The notes: a model not told the origin generated them from the letters alone. Shown: positions 38,357-48,447, counted from the first letter of the stretch. The stretch: 51,493 nt of DNA from Atopobiaceae bacterium (GCA_017545665.1 JAFWKQ010000085.1:1-51493); one strand, 5' to 3'. A program made the numbers and translations.

Positions 38357-38872
38357 CTAAAAGCGCTTGCGCCTCTGTTTTCTTGCCCGGAGGCTCCTGT
38401 ACTCTTCTTCGGTAACACCACCTATGAAGATGGTCAATAAGGTGTAGTCGTCATCGTAGTAGATCGTAAGCCTTCCATCGCTGTACCGATAGTATGGCTC
38501 CCCCTCTTCAAGCAGCATCTTTATGCTCTCTTTTGAATAGTAAAAGGTGAAATCGCGATAATAGCCCAGTCCTATGCCTTCGGCGCCCCTTGGAGGTATA
38601 AAGCTGGCTTTTGGTTTTTCCTCAAGTTCCTCGTATTGATCATAATCTTCCAAATATGCAGCCTCTATGCCACTAAACACACCCGCACAGCCAATGCAAA
38701 GGATTTCGCAGGTCCTTATGTCCGATGCAATCCCCAGACTTGAATCTTCTTCCGCATACTCGCATCCATAGAAGAAGAATTCGGCCGCATACCTGGGAAC
38801 ATTGGCAGCTCCCTCTCTTTCGATGCTAAGGTAGCGGGACGAGTCTGCAATTTTTATGCTGTAGTCGCTCAT
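38357..38872 (-). CDS. Hypothetical acidic protein
   Basis: A 171-aa protein I do not recognise. It is rich in Glu, Asp and Tyr (EEDSSLG, YDQYEELEEKP, YYRYSDGRLTIYYDDDY) and ends in the basic cluster RARKQRRKRF. No signal peptide or membrane helix. The likely fold is alpha/beta with strands around residues 120-155. The ATG at 38872 has GGAGGAG upstream. Its base composition is visibly more AT-rich than that of the flanking genes, which suggests separate origin. A GGGGACAG-family palindrome lies just upstream. Confidence 0.7.
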   Translation of the reverse strand: MSDYSIKIADSSRYLSIEREGAANVPRYAAEFFFYGCEYAEEDSSLGIASDIRTCEILCIGCAGVFSGIEAAYLEDYDQYEELEEKPKASFIPPRGAEGIGLGYYRDFTFYYSKESIKMLLEEGEPYYRYSDGRLTIYYDDDYTLLTIFIGGVTEEEYRSLRARKQRRKRF

Positions 38873-38891
38873 GTTGCTCCTCCACTCGCAC

Positions 38892-38934
38892 AAGCTAGGG
38901 GACAGTCCGCAATCTTGGGGCTGTCCCTTAGCTT
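38892..38934. repeat. GGGGACAG-family inverted repeat
   Basis: AAGCTAGGGGACAG (38892-38905) pairs with CTGTCCCTTAGCTT (38921-38934) with one mismatch and a 15-nt loop. Unlike other copies it lies in the 5' region of a gene rather than at a stop codon. Confidence 0.75.
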
Positions 38935-39089
38935 GGGCTAGAGCCTAGTCCAGGCCCTCACCGTTGCTGGCGATTACCTTCTTGTATCTATTCTAACTCG
39001 GGAGCCCTTTGCAAGCGGTATGCGGGCGTCGCATTTGGGTAGAATGATACTAGTAAGAAAGGTAAGGAATTCAAAGCAAGGAGCCTCTC

Positions 39090-39380
39090 ATGGATGCCGT
39101 TCTTGAAATGTCGACGATATCCTCAAAGGGTCAGATAACCATACCCGCAAGCGTCCGAAGCGCCATCGGCGTACGCGCGGGCGACAAGGTGCTATTCGTA
39201 CGCAGGGATGACGGCTCAATCTCCCTCTTCAACCAGAACATGATGGCCATGCACGTGGCCATGGATGCGTTCGAAGGGGCGGCCGAAGAGGCAGGGCTGC
39301 AAGACGAAGAGGACCTAGCCGCAATCGTTCGGGAGGCGCGCGCAGACCTGTATGCAAAGGCCACGGGAGCCTCTGCATGA
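39090..39380 (+). CDS. AbrB/MazE/SpoVT-type antitoxin
   Basis: A 96-aa DNA-binding protein. Residues 6-52 form the swapped-hairpin AbrB fold (STISSKGQITIPASVRSAIGVRAGDKVLFVRRDDGSI); the helical C-terminal half should wrap a toxin. AAGGAG lies 7 nt before the ATG. It overlaps the next gene, a PIN-domain remnant, by 4 nt (ATGA), the standard layout of an AbrB-PIN toxin-antitoxin operon, in which the antitoxin represses its own promoter. Confidence 0.88.
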   Translation: MDAVLEMSTISSKGQITIPASVRSAIGVRAGDKVLFVRRDDGSISLFNQNMMAMHVAMDAFEGAAEEAGLQDEEDLAAIVREARADLYAKATGASA

Positions 39381-39622
39381 GGGCGATGGTCGACGCGCTC
39401 CTTATGGCAATGCACTACGAGCATGTGGCGACGCCACCCGTCAACGAGATGATAACGGGCCTCTTCGAGATTCGCGACCCGATGGACTACCCCGTGCTGT
39501 ACTCCGCCATCATCTGCAACGCTGATGTGTTCGTTACAGGAGATCGGGATTTCGAGGACGTAAGGCTTGAAAAACCGAGGATTCTGAGTCCCGCCGAGTA
39601 CGTGAGACGCTACCTCGCATAG
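39377..39622 (+). pseudogene. PIN-domain toxin with internal deletion
   Basis: Only 81 aa where such toxins have about 130-145. The N-terminus MRAMVD matches the first strand with the first catalytic Asp, but the expected TNVLISAL helix and the next roughly 50 residues are absent and the sequence jumps to ALLMAMHYEHVATPP, a block that normally lies in the middle. The C-terminal half is intact (DPMDYPVLYSAIICNADVFVTGDRDFEDVRLEKPRILSPAEY), including the GDRDF acidic pair. The frame is open, so a short protein may be made, but the metal site lacks at least one central acidic residue and nuclease activity is doubtful. Confidence 0.75.
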
Positions 39623-39681
39623 CGCACCTCATCGCAAATCGATGCGGGCACGCCCTCCTCACGCTAATGTATTACAAACGT

Positions 39682-39710
39682 GGCACTCCCTCTTTGTAAA
39701 AGGGAGTGCC
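39682..39710. terminator. Hairpin between convergent genes
   Basis: GGCACTCCCT (39682-39691) pairs perfectly with 39701-39710 over a 9-nt loop, between the PIN remnant and the convergent GH1 gene. Confidence 0.6.
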
Positions 39711-39750
39711 CCATGAACAGGTATGGCTGCAAAACCACAGCTCAGATAGA

Positions 39751-41214
<1,464 letters not shown>

Positions 41215-41461
41215 TCATGCTATATGTACATGTAAACAGTGTAACAGAGGGGAATGGGCTCAGAACGTACGTCGGAGCTCTTATCGGCGGACGATGGTTT
41301 TTTATGCCGCCAAATGAACTTTTTTGACAAAGGCGCTGGATTGCGCGGAATCCGATACGCCGCCGGACGCACGAGGGACAAAGGGCGTGTGAGCAGGCAT
41401 TTGCATACGCGACGTACGTATAAAACAGGATGATTTGCGATGTTGAAAACCATAACAGAGA

Positions 41462-41486
41462 AGTGCGGACAAAAACTGTCCGCACT
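41462..41486 (-). terminator. Hairpin after the small membrane protein gene
   Basis: AGTGCGGACA (41462-41471) and TGTCCGCACT (41477-41486) pair perfectly over a 5-nt loop, 51 nt after the stop at 41537 and within the 337-nt gap to the GH1 start. Nothing else coding is visible in that gap. Confidence 0.55.
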
Positions 41487-41536
41487 CGGTGAGCCTTCGG
41501 CGCGTTCTGGCAAGCAATGCGCGCATGCGCCCTTTG

Positions 41537-41773
41537 TTAGGCGGCCTCGGGTGTTAGGCACCTCACGTGGCGCAGCGTCGTAATTATGGACGCCACCAAA
41601 AAGGCCGGTGCCAGCAAACCCGCAGCTATAGCCGCGAAATTATGCAGAGCCTCAATGCCCTCCTGCGTTTGGATCGCGTGAATCGTCCCCAAGCCCATTC
41701 CTGCCGCAAGGATAACCGCAGCAAGAACTGCCACGCACAGCATGGGCAGGCGTAGGTTTTTGTGTCTTCTCAT
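41537..41773 (-). CDS. Small two-helix membrane protein, unknown
   Basis: A 78-aa protein with two hydrophobic helices (about 8-33 and 45-66) joined by a polar loop HAIQTQEGIEALHN, and a short basic/His C-terminus LRHVRCLTPEAA. ATG at 41773 is chosen: AAGGAG lies about 10 nt upstream, while the TTG further up would sit directly on it. I do not recognise the family. Confidence 0.65.
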   Translation of the reverse strand: MRRHKNLRLPMLCVAVLAAVILAAGMGLGTIHAIQTQEGIEALHNFAAIAAGLLAPAFLVASIITTLRHVRCLTPEAA

Positions 41774-42221
41774 GCCAATCAACTCCTTAGGTAGGTTTAT
41801 CCATTGCTCTTACTATTCCTCTTTTCATCACATTGGAAACCAGGAGCGCCACGAGAACACAGCTTGCGTACGTCTCTTAAGCTATCTTGAAATTGCTCGT
41901 GTTTTGCGCGATGCAACGCCTCCCGTCACTCACAGGCGCTCGGTTAGGGGCGCTCTTGACGTCGCGCGTTTTTGCATAAAACTCGAACCAACATTTAGCT
42001 CCTAGCTAAATCTACCCGCGAGCGGTACGCAATCGTGCGCCAGCGTAGTAAGAATAAATCCCAAATCGTAGGGTGCATTTCTAAACACGCAACAAAAGCG
42101 CAGGTACACTGCCATGAATCAAAATCCGCCGCGAAATATGCGAGCGCCATAAACGCAATTTGCGCGCAATGGGTCTCGTAGGCTTGGCTCCCCTCATAAA
42201 ACGGCAACCGAAGGAGGAACC
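41774..42221. other. Divergent intergenic region without a gene
   Basis: No frame with a ribosome site or coding character. It contains a tight hairpin ATTTAGCT-CCT-AGCTAAAT (41993-42011) and TACACT at about 42104-42109. It must carry the promoters of the divergent genes on both sides. Confidence 0.5.
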
Positions 42222-43403
42222 ATGGCATTGTATTGGCCTAACGAGAAGGTCGCCCTCGACATTGTGGACGATCCCTATCGCAATCCCTTTGAGGGCGACG
42301 ACAGCTACACCGTCTTGCGCGTTACCTGCGAAGACCTGTGCGATTACGACTCGTATAAGAAGGTCATGGAGCGTCTCTGCGAGCTCTTGGGGAAGGAGGT
42401 GCCCAGCATGCCCGAATGGGAAGAGAACAGCCGGAGCCTTCACGACGCCCTTCTTTTTGGCATGGAGGATCTCGACAATCTGTGCTGTGAGCCCGAAGAC
42501 GAGGCGAGCTACCCCTTCCCCGACTTCTTTACGTCCAAAGAGCCATCCAACATCGAGATCGTGGCGACGAGCGAGGAGGAGGGAGAGCGCATGCGTGCCG
42601 CCGCGCGCAGTGGCGGTCAGCACGTGCGCGGCGTGAGCGTGTGGAATGGGCCCGTTCCCAAAGGTTCGTTTGAGGACATATCCAATACCACGCGCATGAG
42701 CACACCTGAGTACTTTTTCCTGCGCAAGGCCAACCAGCTGCCATTCGCCGAGGCCGTGAGCATGGGCATTGAGCTATGCGGCAAGTATCGCACGTCCCTT
42801 ACCCAGTACAACCGCGGGGACGGCTACGACTTCCTTAAGGAGCCACGCACCAGCAAGTCCATCATACGACGGTATTTGCGCGATACGCGGGGCACCAAGG
42901 AGGGCAAGCGTGCCAAGCGGATCCTGCGCCACGTTGTTGACGAATGCGGGTCTCCCATGAGCTGCTATTTGTATTTGCTGCTTTGCCTGCCGCGCAACCA
43001 GGGCAGCTACGGTTTGGAGCGCATTCCCCTGTGGGCCCCCGCAAAAACCGAGCACGGCTTCCTTCCGGCCTCTTCGGGCGAGTATTTGCTGTACGACCTC
43101 TTTTGGCCGCACAAGCGCGCTGCCATGCAGTTTACCGGCGACGGATATCCCTCCGAGCGCGACTTTGCCGCCCTGGCAAGCCAGGACATGCGCGTGGTGT
43201 GCGTAACGGAGGAGGACGTCGAAGACCCGGAGCGCTTTGATGCCAAGGTGCATGAGGTTGCCGCTCTTTTGGGCGCGGAGCTACCCGAGCCCACCGACAA
43301 GTGGCTCAAGGCGCGGGCGCGATTGCGCAGACAAGTGCAGATGCCCACGTTTGACCACATGCGTCTTACCATGCACGACATCGGCGAGCATCGGGTAGCG
43401 TAA
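42222..43403 (+). CDS. Protein with two DUF559/Vsr-like cores around an AbiEi-like region
   Basis: A 393-aa protein of a type common in Coriobacteriia, without known function. Residues 1-70 (LYWPNEKVALDIVDD, YTVLRVTCEDLCDYDSYKKV, LCELLGKEVP) look like the end of a DUF559/Vsr restriction-endonuclease-like core. Residues 290-372 repeat the same pattern (YDLFWPHKRAAMQFTGDG, MRVVCVTEEDVEDPERFDAKV, AALLGAELP). Between them, 155-275, is a helical region (STPEYFFLRKANQLPFAEAV, ELCGKYR, SPMSCYLYLLLCLPR) as found in AbiEi-like/endonuclease proteins. The acidic catalytic residues of active Vsr-like enzymes are not evident in either core. GAAGGAGG precedes the ATG. Confidence 0.75.
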   Translation: MALYWPNEKVALDIVDDPYRNPFEGDDSYTVLRVTCEDLCDYDSYKKVMERLCELLGKEVPSMPEWEENSRSLHDALLFGMEDLDNLCCEPEDEASYPFPDFFTSKEPSNIEIVATSEEEGERMRAAARSGGQHVRGVSVWNGPVPKGSFEDISNTTRMSTPEYFFLRKANQLPFAEAVSMGIELCGKYRTSLTQYNRGDGYDFLKEPRTSKSIIRRYLRDTRGTKEGKRAKRILRHVVDECGSPMSCYLYLLLCLPRNQGSYGLERIPLWAPAKTEHGFLPASSGEYLLYDLFWPHKRAAMQFTGDGYPSERDFAALASQDMRVVCVTEEDVEDPERFDAKVHEVAALLGAELPEPTDKWLKARARLRRQVQMPTFDHMRLTMHDIGEHRVA

Positions 43404-43421
43404 CTGAGCCTTCTTTCCTTT

Positions 43422-43475
43422 CTGCCAGAGGCCCCAGCCAGCAAGCATCGCTTGTTGCTGTGGGCCTCTTGGCAG
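43422..43475. terminator. Long hairpin after the DUF559-like gene
   Basis: CTGCCAGAGGCCCCAGCCAG pairs with the sequence ending at 43475 (GGGCCTCTTGGCAG) around a short ATC loop; stem about 24 bp with a few mismatches, 19 nt after the stop at 43403. Confidence 0.65.
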
Positions 43476-43508
43476 ACAAATGCACCCAAGGCCACATACA
43501 ATGCAAAA

Positions 43509-43533
43509 GCCCCTCGGCGGAGTGCCGAGGGGC
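43509..43533 (-). terminator. Intrinsic terminator of the surface-protein gene
   Basis: GCCCCTCGGC (43509-43518) pairs perfectly with 43524-43533 over a 5-nt loop; on the minus strand it is followed by TTTTG, 31 nt after the stop at 43564. Confidence 0.75.
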
Positions 43534-43563
43534 CTCGAATCGATGGGCTATTCGTGCTTTACG

Positions 43564-45384
43564 CTACTTGCGACGACGCACGGCGCCGGCTGCCGCGAGG
43601 GCGGTGCCCACGGCCATCGTGGCCAACGGGGCGATGCTGGTGGGGTCTGCGGTCTTCGCCGTTGCGGCGCGGGTGGTGGAACCGCTGCTCGTGCTCCTGG
43701 TGGAGCTGCTGCTGTTGCTGCTTCTCGTGTAAGGCGAGTAGGTGTTGGTGAAGTTCGCGGTGCGGGTCTTGCCGTCGTAGATCGCGCCGGCGAGATTCTT
43801 GGCGCTCTGCGTCCAGCCCGTCTTCGCGGACTCGGAGACGCGCACGTAGACGCCCGGGTCGACGTCGATGGTAATCGACTCGCCGTCCTTGAGGGTTACG
43901 GTGTCGCCGCTCTTGAGCTTGCCCTCCTTGGAGCCGGTGTAGTTGAACTCGCCCTCGACGTCCTTGCGGGTGCTTACGTCCTTCTTGTCGTAGACGTTGA
44001 CGGTGAACGTGAACTCCGTGTTCTTGAGCTCGTCGGTGAGCTCGTAGCCGTCTGCCGCCTTGATGGTCTTGGAAATCGTGAAGGTGCCCTTGCCGGTGTT
44101 CACAAACGCGGCCTTGGCCTCCTCGCCACCCTTGATGTCGCCCGAGACGGTGTTCTTCTCCTGGTCGCAGCTCCAGTTGGTGGCGTCTGCCTCCACCACC
44201 TCGTACTTCGCGCCCGCGGGAAGGTCGGCAATCTTGATGCTCTCGCCGTGCTTGAGCTTGATGGTGTCGCCGCTCTTGACCTTGCCCTCCTTGGAGCCGG
44301 TGTAGCTGAACTCGCCCTCGAGGTCCTTGTCCGCCGCGTCGGTGAGCCTGACGGTGAACTCGAACTCCTTGTCCTTGGCGCCCGTGACCTTCTCGTCGGC
44401 ATTGCCGTCCCTGTGGTTCGTGAGGTCGTCAAGCCAGTCCTGTGCGATTTCCTTGCTGGCTTCGTCCTCTGCCTTGTCGACGTCGACCTGGGCCTTCTCG
44501 ACGGCCTTGTCGGTGGTCGGCGTGCTGATCGTCTTGCCGATGGTGAGGGTGCCGGTGGTGGCAGGGATGGCGGCGATCTCCACAGTTTGCGCGGCGTCAT
44601 CAAGGTCTGCATGTTCTGCAATTACCTTATCGCCGGACTTGATCTGTACGGTTGAAACCAGGCTCTTACCGGCGTACTTTCCGACCTCCACGTTCTTGTA
44701 GGTAAGGGTGGCCTCGAGGCCTCCACTTTGATTTGCCTCTGCCTCCATTGTAGCCTCAGGAGGCACAGATTCCTTGTTAGACTTATCCACCAATGTGCCC
44801 ACGACCGTATACTTCTGGCCGGCAGTGAGTCCGCTGGCCACCGTTACGATGTCGTTAATCTCGGCAGTCTCGGTCGCGGACTTGGGCGTGATGCTCTGCT
44901 TGTCCACCTTGGTTGTTACGTTAATCTTGGTGTTGGTAAACGTTATCGACGCAGCAGGCGCACTTGCGATAAGTGTGCCCGTCACGTTACTCTTCTCTTC
45001 GTCGCCCACCTTGGTCGTCCAGCCAGAAACTTGAGCCTCGCTGACCTCATATTCAACACCAGTACCTTGTTGGCTGATTAAAATATTGGAAACCGTAAGG
45101 GTCTGCCCGCCTTTGAGCTTCACGCTTAAGGGCGTCGTTCCCGACTGCTCCGTACCGCCGTCAATCTTATACGTTACGGCAGAGCCGTCAGTACCCACCT
45201 TTACGGTAAAGTTAAACTCCGTCGTGTCGCCTGAGGGCGTGACGGTATTCGTAATCGTAAGCGTGCCCTGGACGTCTTCCGCCAGCGCGGGCTTGGCCGC
45301 CAGCACAAACGCGCCAACGATTGCGAGGATCGTTGCGAACAGCGCAACTAGCCTTCTACGTTTAGGATTCGATTTTGCTTGCAT
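43564..45384 (-). CDS. Multi-domain Cna/VaFE-like surface protein with atypical anchor
   Basis: A 606-aa exported protein. Signal peptide 1-36 (VALFATILAIVGAFVLAA, then KPALAED); a DUF5979/SpaA-like Ig domain (38-153); a VaFE-like domain (154-271, TKVDKQSITPKSATETAEINDIV); two similar Ig-like domains (277-431 and 433-548) sharing EGEFxYTGSKEGKxKSGDT, the first with a charged helical insertion (290-325); a Ser/Thr linker; and a C-terminal helix followed by RRRK. The sorting-signal place reads TAKTADPTS rather than LPxTG, so the usual sortase may not anchor it. ATG at 45384 is preferred over that at 45402 for its GAGGG. Confidence 0.88.
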   Translation of the reverse strand: MQAKSNPKRRRLVALFATILAIVGAFVLAAKPALAEDVQGTLTITNTVTPSGDTTEFNFTVKVGTDGSAVTYKIDGGTEQSGTTPLSVKLKGGQTLTVSNILISQQGTGVEYEVSEAQVSGWTTKVGDEEKSNVTGTLIASAPAASITFTNTKINVTTKVDKQSITPKSATETAEINDIVTVASGLTAGQKYTVVGTLVDKSNKESVPPEATMEAEANQSGGLEATLTYKNVEVGKYAGKSLVSTVQIKSGDKVIAEHADLDDAAQTVEIAAIPATTGTLTIGKTISTPTTDKAVEKAQVDVDKAEDEASKEIAQDWLDDLTNHRDGNADEKVTGAKDKEFEFTVRLTDAADKDLEGEFSYTGSKEGKVKSGDTIKLKHGESIKIADLPAGAKYEVVEADATNWSCDQEKNTVSGDIKGGEEAKAAFVNTGKGTFTISKTIKAADGYELTDELKNTEFTFTVNVYDKKDVSTRKDVEGEFNYTGSKEGKLKSGDTVTLKDGESITIDVDPGVYVRVSESAKTGWTQSAKNLAGAIYDGKTRTANFTNTYSPYTRSSNSSSSTRSTSSGSTTRAATAKTADPTSIAPLATMAVGTALAAAGAVRRRK

Positions 45385-45594
45385 GGTCCCTCGATTCGAC
45401 ATGGTCCAACACAGTTTGTCCCATTATTGCAGAATCCATGAAAAAGTGGGCGGGAAGTTTCCTTTAATTACAAGTTCGGGCCCACGTCAACTCGTGGTCG
45501 GGATGGCATGCTGTCGTCGTTCAGCGAAAACGTCCCGGGCTGATTGCCATGCGGGCCCTGACGTCTGCCCAGCGCTGCGGCTTCGCGCTGGTAT

Positions 45595-46010
45595 GGGCGT
45601 GGAGGGCGGCACTGCGCCACCCAGACGTCCTCCCGCCCCCAAGAGTGCGCACGGCGAGGATGCCCGCGGCTCAGTTTGTGGGGCCAGCCTCGCGCGAGGG
45701 GCCGGGTCCACTTTTGCGCCCTCAGATGTCCCTGCCGGGCGCACTTTCCAGGGGGACCGATGGAGCCGGGTCCACTTTTGCGCCCGCAAACGTCCCTACC
45801 GGGTACACAAATCGGCCATTTGTGTACACGGTGGGGAAAGTCGCGGACCGAAAAGTGGACCCGGCGGGAGGCGCGTCGCAGAGAAGTGCGCACGGCGGGG
45901 AGTCTCGCGGACCGAAAAGTGGACCCGGCGGGAGGCCCGACCCCAGAAGTGCGCCCGCCGAGGACGCCCGCGGCCCGAAAAGTGGACCCAGCCCCTCGCG
46001 CGTACCCACC
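45595..46010. repeat. GGGTCCACTTTT repeat island, copy B with large palindrome
   Basis: Bases 45595-45748 match copy A at 25669. Then 45768-45862 forms an imperfect 95-bp palindrome centred at 45815, with perfect inner arms GTACACAAAT/ATTTGTGTAC, whose outer arms are GGGTCCACTTTT and AAAAGTGGACCC. To the right, the block CGCGGACCGAAAAGTGGACC recurs about every 64 bp (45842, 45906, 45969). It fills most of the 700-nt gap upstream of the surface-protein gene; no gene is evident there. Confidence 0.8.
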
Positions 46011-46108
46011 CCCACCCCACCCTTACCGCTAGTCGTACCACACATGACAAAACCGCACGTGGCGAGTATGGTTAAGGTGTATATGTGGCGTCGAGGAGAG
46101 GAGAGACC

Positions 46109-46303
46109 ATGAACCTACGAAGCATCGGTCCCGAGCAGGCCGACCAAATCCAGGCCTGCCAAAGCGCGGACGAGTTTAGGCAACTCGTGGAGAGCGAGCA
46201 TTTTGAGCTCTTTAACGACGCCCTGCTAAGGGGCCCAGACGGCGACGTGGACTGGGAGAAAACCCGCACTGCCATAAACGAGCTGCTGTCTGCCGCCAAC
46301 TAG
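46109..46303 (+). CDS. Small hypothetical protein
   Basis: A 64-aa acidic, helical protein (MNLRSIGPEQADQIQACQSA start) of no family I recognise. The ATG at 46109 is preceded by the strong purine run GAGGAGAGGAGAG. The length and helix pattern (QACQSADEFRQLV, EKTRTAINELL) are loosely like leader-type or Nif11-like small proteins, but no modifying enzyme or transporter is near. It ends 16 nt before a strong palindromic terminator. Confidence 0.6.
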   Translation: MNLRSIGPEQADQIQACQSADEFRQLVESEHFELFNDALLRGPDGDVDWEKTRTAINELLSAAN

Positions 46304-46319
46304 CCGTCCCAACACCAAA

Positions 46320-46353
46320 CTGCGCCCTTAGGGGATATCCCCTAAGGGCGCAG
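46320..46353. terminator. Perfect 34-bp palindrome, bidirectional terminator
   Basis: CTGCGCCCTTAGGGGAT at 46320-46336 is followed at once by its exact complement (46337-46353) and then CGTTTTG. It lies between the convergent 64-aa gene and the EF-G-like gene. Confidence 0.8.
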
Positions 46354-46383
46354 CGTTTTGAACAAGCTACAGCGTCAGCGCGA

Positions 46384-48447
46384 CTACCGCTCGCCAGCGG
46401 CGCGACGGTCCTGATACTCCTGCGCCAGACGCTGCTGCACGTCGTGCGGCACCTGCTCGTAGCCGCTCACCTCGAGCTCGAACTCGCCCGTACCGCGCGT
46501 AAGCGAGCGCAGGCGGGTGGCGTAGTCGGTTACCTCGGCATATGGCACCGTTGCCTCAACGGTGGTCTCGCCGGGATTGGAGGCGGCCATGCCCTCCACG
46601 CGACCACGGCTCGCCGAGATGTCGCCCATCACGGAGCCGGCATAGCTCTCGGGCACGGTAATCTTGAGGTGCGCCATCGGCTCAAGTAGCACAGCCTCGG
46701 CCTGGTTCACCGCATCCTGGAATCCCAGGCGCGCGGCCGTCTTAAAGGCCATCTCGTTGGAATCCACGGGATGGAACTGACCGTCGTACACAGCAACCTT
46801 AACGTCGATGACGGGATACCCTGCCAGCACGCCGCCCTTCATGGTTTCCTGCACGCCCTTGTCGATGGCGGGGATGAAGCCACGCGGAATCGCGCCGCCC
46901 ACAACCTCGTCAATGAACTCGTAGCCCTCGTCGGGGTTGGGCTCAATGCGCAGGCGGCAATCGGCAAACTGACCAGAGCCGCCGGTCTGCTTCTTGTGAC
47001 GCCCGTGGCCCGTAGCGGTGCGACGAATGGTCTCCCTATACGGAATGCGCAGCTTAACGGTATGAGCCGTTACGCCCGTGCGGTCCTCCAGGCGCTCAAG
47101 CAGCACGCTTACCTGCGCCTCACCAATGGCGGAGATCACAGTTTGGCCGGTCTCCTCGTCGCGCTCAACCTTGAGCGTGGGGTCGGCGTCGGCGCTCTTC
47201 TCCAGGAAGGCATAGAGCTTGCCCTCGGTGCCGCGCTTGTCGGGCTCGATGGCAATGCGATACAGGCTGTTGGGGAAGCGGAACGCCGCGGCCTCCACCT
47301 TGCCGGTAACCGAAAGGGTATCGCCCGTCATGGCATCCAACTTGGGCACAACCACGATGTCGCCCGAGGCGGCCGACTTAACGTCGGTGGTGTCGCGACC
47401 GGTCATGAGGTAGAGGTGACCAAGGCGCTCGGACTTGCGCGTGCGGGCGTTGGTGAGCTCCAGACCAGGCGTTACGGTACCAGACAAAATCTTGAGGAAC
47501 GACAGCTTGCCGTTCTGCGGGTCATTGAGGCTCTTGAACACGAACACCACGGGGCGATCGTCGTCGGGGTCGATGTCCAGCTGCTCGCCGTTCACCAGAG
47601 GGATGCGACCGTAGTCGGCCATGGTGGGGAACCAGCTCACCACTGCGTTCATGAAGGAGATAACGCCCTCCTCCTTTACGCAGGCGCCGGCAAACACGGG
47701 CACGAAGATGCGCTCGCGGATGGCGACCTTCAGGCACTTCTCGATATCGTCCTGGGTTACTTCCTCGCCCTCGAGGTAGGCCATCATAATGTCGTCGTCA
47801 GCCTCGGCCACGAGGTCGATGAGCGTCTCGCGCGCTTCGGCGGCGGCGTCGGCGAAGTCGGCCGGGATCTCTTCCTCAACGACCTTGCCGTTCTCCAGGT
47901 GACGGGCCGTCATGTGCACAACGTCAATGATGCCCGCAAAGGCGGAGCCGGTGCCCATGGGAATGGTTACGGCGCCCAGGTTGTTGCCAAAGCGCTCCTT
48001 GCAAAGATCGAGGGCGGTCTCGAAGTCGGCCTCGGGCTTGTCCAGGCGGTTTACGAACACGGCGCGCGCCAGCGAAAGATCCTCGGCAGCGAACCACAGA
48101 CGCGTGGTTGTGGTTTGCGGACCGTCGATGGCGTCCACCATAAACAGGGCGGTTTCGGCAGCGCTCATGGCGGCGTATGCGTCACCCACGAAGTCGGGAT
48201 AGCACGGGGCGTCGAGCACGTTGATGCGCGTGCCGTTCCACTCGATGGGCGCCATGGTGGTGGAAATTGAGAAACCACGCGCGCTCTCCTGCGTATCGTA
48301 GTCCAGCGTGGGCTTGGTACCAGCATGGCCGCCCAGACGGGTCGTCTTGCCCGTAAGATGCAGCATGGCCTCGGCCAGCATGGTCTTGCCCACGCCGCCT
48401 TGGCCCACCAGAACCACGTTCTTGATTGCCTGTTCCTTTGCTGCCAT
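46384..48447 (-). CDS. Elongation factor G-like GTPase with altered G3 motif
   Basis: A 687-aa protein with the EF-G domain order (GTPase, domain II, then III-V; GGAIPRGFIPAIDKGVQE marks domain IV). It is not the canonical fusA: the P-loop is GQGGVGKT (15-22) rather than AHIDAGKT, G3 is DAPCYPDF (79-86) in place of DTPGHVDF, losing both the invariant Gly and the catalytic His, and G4 is NRLD (133-136). EF-G2-like paralogues often have Tyr for this His, but the Gly-to-Cys change is further. A ribosome-linked role with slow or no GTP hydrolysis is possible. AAAGGAGG precedes the ATG. Confidence 0.88.
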   Translation of the reverse strand: MAAKEQAIKNVVLVGQGGVGKTMLAEAMLHLTGKTTRLGGHAGTKPTLDYDTQESARGFSISTTMAPIEWNGTRINVLDAPCYPDFVGDAYAAMSAAETALFMVDAIDGPQTTTTRLWFAAEDLSLARAVFVNRLDKPEADFETALDLCKERFGNNLGAVTIPMGTGSAFAGIIDVVHMTARHLENGKVVEEEIPADFADAAAEARETLIDLVAEADDDIMMAYLEGEEVTQDDIEKCLKVAIRERIFVPVFAGACVKEEGVISFMNAVVSWFPTMADYGRIPLVNGEQLDIDPDDDRPVVFVFKSLNDPQNGKLSFLKILSGTVTPGLELTNARTRKSERLGHLYLMTGRDTTDVKSAASGDIVVVPKLDAMTGDTLSVTGKVEAAAFRFPNSLYRIAIEPDKRGTEGKLYAFLEKSADADPTLKVERDEETGQTVISAIGEAQVSVLLERLEDRTGVTAHTVKLRIPYRETIRRTATGHGRHKKQTGGSGQFADCRLRIEPNPDEGYEFIDEVVGGAIPRGFIPAIDKGVQETMKGGVLAGYPVIDVKVAVYDGQFHPVDSNEMAFKTAARLGFQDAVNQAEAVLLEPMAHLKITVPESYAGSVMGDISASRGRVEGMAASNPGETTVEATVPYAEVTDYATRLRSLTRGTGEFELEVSGYEQVPHDVQQRLAQEYQDRRAAGER

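Noticed and set aside
43480..44655. A 391-codon plus-strand frame over the surface-protein gene
   Set aside because: The opposite strand has a signal peptide, repeated Ig-like domains and a terminator; this frame has only a Gly/Leu/Val-rich bias.
45543..46112. Open frames across the GGGTCCACTTTT island
   Set aside because: All frames are interrupted or biased by the palindromic modules; the same frames appear in the homologous noncoding copy at 25669.
46771..48270. A 499-codon open frame on the plus strand, antisense to the EF-G-like gene
   Set aside because: High-GC codon bias of the real gene keeps the opposite frame open; the translation shows no family feature.
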